From JBFIHZ01 sp041601535 (GTDB taxonomy: Bacteria; Pseudomonadota; Gammaproteobacteria; Xanthomonadales; SZUA-36): 6,122 bases of DNA. A program made the position numbers and the translations under genes. Positions 4,869-6,122 of the stretch are shown piece after piece. Below the pieces are notes generated by a model, which searched no databases, had not been told where the DNA came from, and saw nothing but the letters and a program-made list of their open reading frames with translations. The stretch spans positions 1-6,122 of the forward strand of contig JBFIHZ010000266.1 of NCBI GenBank assembly GCA_041601535.1. Direction: 5' to 3'. How positions within the stretch are numbered: position 1 is the first letter of the stretch; every line of letters begins with the position of its first letter.

Positions 4869-6122
4869 ATGCGTCGATTGATCGGATTGGTGCTGTTGGT
4901 ACTGCTGGCGGGAAACGCACGGGCTGAGCTGGAATTTGCCAGTGGCTCGTGGTTTGACCCGGCGCGCAGCGGGGAAGGCTTTGTGGTGCAGATCCTGCCC
5001 GGTGGCAAGGCGGTGGTGACCTGGTTTACCTATCCGCCAATGGGCGCACCCGGGCAACAGGCATGGATGCTGGGCGTGGGCGATGTGGCCAACGGCAAGA
5101 TCACCATCAACCATATGGAACAGCCAACAGGCGCTACGTTTGGTCCCGGCTTTGACCCGGCCGACGTGGTGCGGCTGGACTGGGGCAGCCTGACCCTGAC
5201 CTTTCATAATTGCGGCAGCGCCACCGCTGCATGGAGCGGCCCGCCGGCCTATGGCAGTGGCCAGATGAGCCTGGTGCGGCTGTCCAGCATTGATGATGTG
5301 GGCTGCAACCCCACCAGCCCCGATGTGGAAGACCGCGTGATTTCCGGGCGCAGCGGCGCCTTTTTCGACCCGGCGCACGATGGCGAGGGCTGGATGATCG
5401 AGGTACTGGACGACGGCCGCGTGGTGGTCTACTGGTTTACTTACGACGATATGGGCAACCAGGCGTGGATGATCGGCGTGGCGAAGCTGGACGGCCGCAC
5501 GCTGTGGATAGACGAGCTGCTGCAGCCGCACGGCGCCCGCTTTGGCAACGCGTTTGACCCCGATGACATCGAGTTCGATGAGTGGGGCAGCCTGGGCATG
5601 GTGTATGACAGTTGCGATGACGGCGGGCTGCGGTATGACTCGTTAAAGCCCGAGTTCGGGGCAGGCACTTTGCTGCCGGTGCGCCTGGCCATGCTGGCAT
5701 CCACCTCATGTACCGAACCCGGCCCGGTGCCCCCGCTGAATGGCGGCAGCTGGTCGTATGATCCTTCGAAACCAATGCCCGATCCGGTGGGTGAATCCGT
5801 ATCCGTAGGGGTGGGCGACCAGGTGTACCTGTTTGGTGGCTGGGGCGGGCTGGACCGCCTGCGGCGTTTTGACCTGGCCAGTGGCATCTTCACCGATCTG
5901 CCCGCCCCACCCGAGGGGCGGCATCATCCGATGATGGCCACTGACGGCCAGTCGCTGTACCAGCTGGGCGGCTATTTTGGCAAACATGAGGCGCTTAAAA
6001 ATTTCTGGCGGTTTGATCTGGCCAGCGAGACCTGGGAGATACTACCCGACCTGCCCGAAGGCCGTGCTGCGGGCGCTGCGGTGTATGCTCACGGGCGTGT
6101 TTACCTGGTATCCGGTAACGGC
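4869..6122 (+). CDS. Exported Kelch-repeat protein with duplicated WFTY domain (3' end outside window)
   Basis: Partial gene; 418 codons are visible, open to the window end. Residues 1-19 are a Sec signal peptide: MRR, a Leu/Val core, then A-R-A cleavage before Glu20, so the protein is periplasmic, surface or secreted. Two homologous domains follow. The first (about 25-146) begins SGSWFDP, then GEG, WFTY at 52-55 and QAWM at 64-67. The second (about 162-281) begins SGAFFDP, then GEGW, YWFTY at 188-192 and QAWM at 198-201. Each ends with a spaced Cys pair (115/146 and 249/281), probably disulfide-bonded after export. From about 314 Kelch blades begin: VYLFGG (319-324) with RFDLASG, LYQLGG (363-368) with RFDLASETW, and a third starting VYLVSG (411-416). 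Kelch propellers generally bind proteins or glycans; no catalytic motif is visible. The ATG fits the signal peptide; an in-frame GTG at 4860 is possible, and the Shine-Dalgarno is weak (GGCGGG). It is divergent from the regulator and probably unrelated to the ThDP enzymes. Confidence 0.88.
   Translation, partial: MRRLIGLVLLVLLAGNARAELEFASGSWFDPARSGEGFVVQILPGGKAVVTWFTYPPMGAPGQQAWMLGVGDVANGKITINHMEQPTGATFGPGFDPADVVRLDWGSLTLTFHNCGSATAAWSGPPAYGSGQMSLVRLSSIDDVGCNPTSPDVEDRVISGRSGAFFDPAHDGEGWMIEVLDDGRVVVYWFTYDDMGNQAWMIGVAKLDGRTLWIDELLQPHGARFGNAFDPDDIEFDEWGSLGMVYDSCDDGGLRYDSLKPEFGAGTLLPVRLAMLASTSCTEPGPVPPLNGGSWSYDPSKPMPDPVGESVSVGVGDQVYLFGGWGGLDRLRRFDLASGIFTDLPAPPEGRHHPMMATDGQSLYQLGGYFGKHEALKNFWRFDLASETWEILPDLPEGRAAGAAVYAHGRVYLVSGNG
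4941..5711 (+). other. Internal domain duplication in the exported protein
   Basis: The bases encoding residues 25-146 (4941-5306) and 162-281 (5352-5711) specify two copies of one domain. Shared landmarks in order are F-D-P-A, G-E-G, V-V-x-W-F-T-Y, Q-A-W-M-x-G-V, Q-P-x-G-A-x-F-G, F-D-P-x-D, W-G-S-L, Cys, L-V/P-V-R-L and a final Cys. DNA identity is only moderate, so the duplication is old. The landmarks suggest beta-sandwich or propeller-like sheets, but I do not know a named function for this domain. Confidence 0.7.

Noticed and set aside
4806..5531. 241-codon minus-strand open frame opposite the exported Kelch protein
   Set aside because: The plus-strand frame has a signal peptide, an internal repeat and Kelch motifs. 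The minus-strand product shows no domain and would overlap the rightward gene's start and promoter.

Overview
The window looks like a chromosomal segment from a GC-rich proteobacterium, most likely a gammaproteobacterium. This rests on high third-position GC, the XylS/AraC-type regulator, and an exported beta-propeller protein with W-F-T-Y repeats of a kind I associate with that class. No rRNA, tRNA, mobile element, integrase or CRISPR array is visible, and nothing marks it as recently transferred DNA. Genus and species cannot be read from the sequence.

The left two thirds (1-4617) is a three-gene, minus-strand block. Read in the direction of transcription it holds an AraC-family activator (4617-3622), a complete thiamine-diphosphate (ThDP) enzyme of the acetolactate synthase/2-hydroxyacyl-CoA lyase superfamily (3491-1722), and a second ThDP enzyme that is a close paralogue of the first (1618 to beyond base 1, C-terminus outside the window). 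The two enzymes align almost without gaps: the catalytic Glu is residue 52 and the GDG motif residues 448-450 in both. Both lack the DAFQE motif of true acetolactate synthases and carry RFLHA in that region. The natural model is a small catabolic or carboligation module in which the AraC protein, on sensing a small molecule, activates the two ThDP enzymes. A tandem direct repeat (3578-3605) upstream of the first enzyme gene is a candidate operator. The substrate cannot be assigned.

A 251-base divergent intergenic region (4618-4868) separates this block from a plus-strand gene. It holds a good sigma-70-like promoter for the regulator (TTGACC, 17 bp, TATTTT), a perfect 7+1+7 palindrome just upstream of its -35 box, and a plausible -10 for the rightward gene.

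The right third (4869-6122) is the 5' part of a gene for an exported protein. It has a Sec signal peptide, then two copies of a roughly 120-residue domain (G-x-W/F-F-D-P ... GEG ... W-F-T-Y ... AWM) each ending in a spaced Cys pair, then Kelch-type beta-propeller repeats that run off the window. It is probably not functionally linked to the ThDP module.
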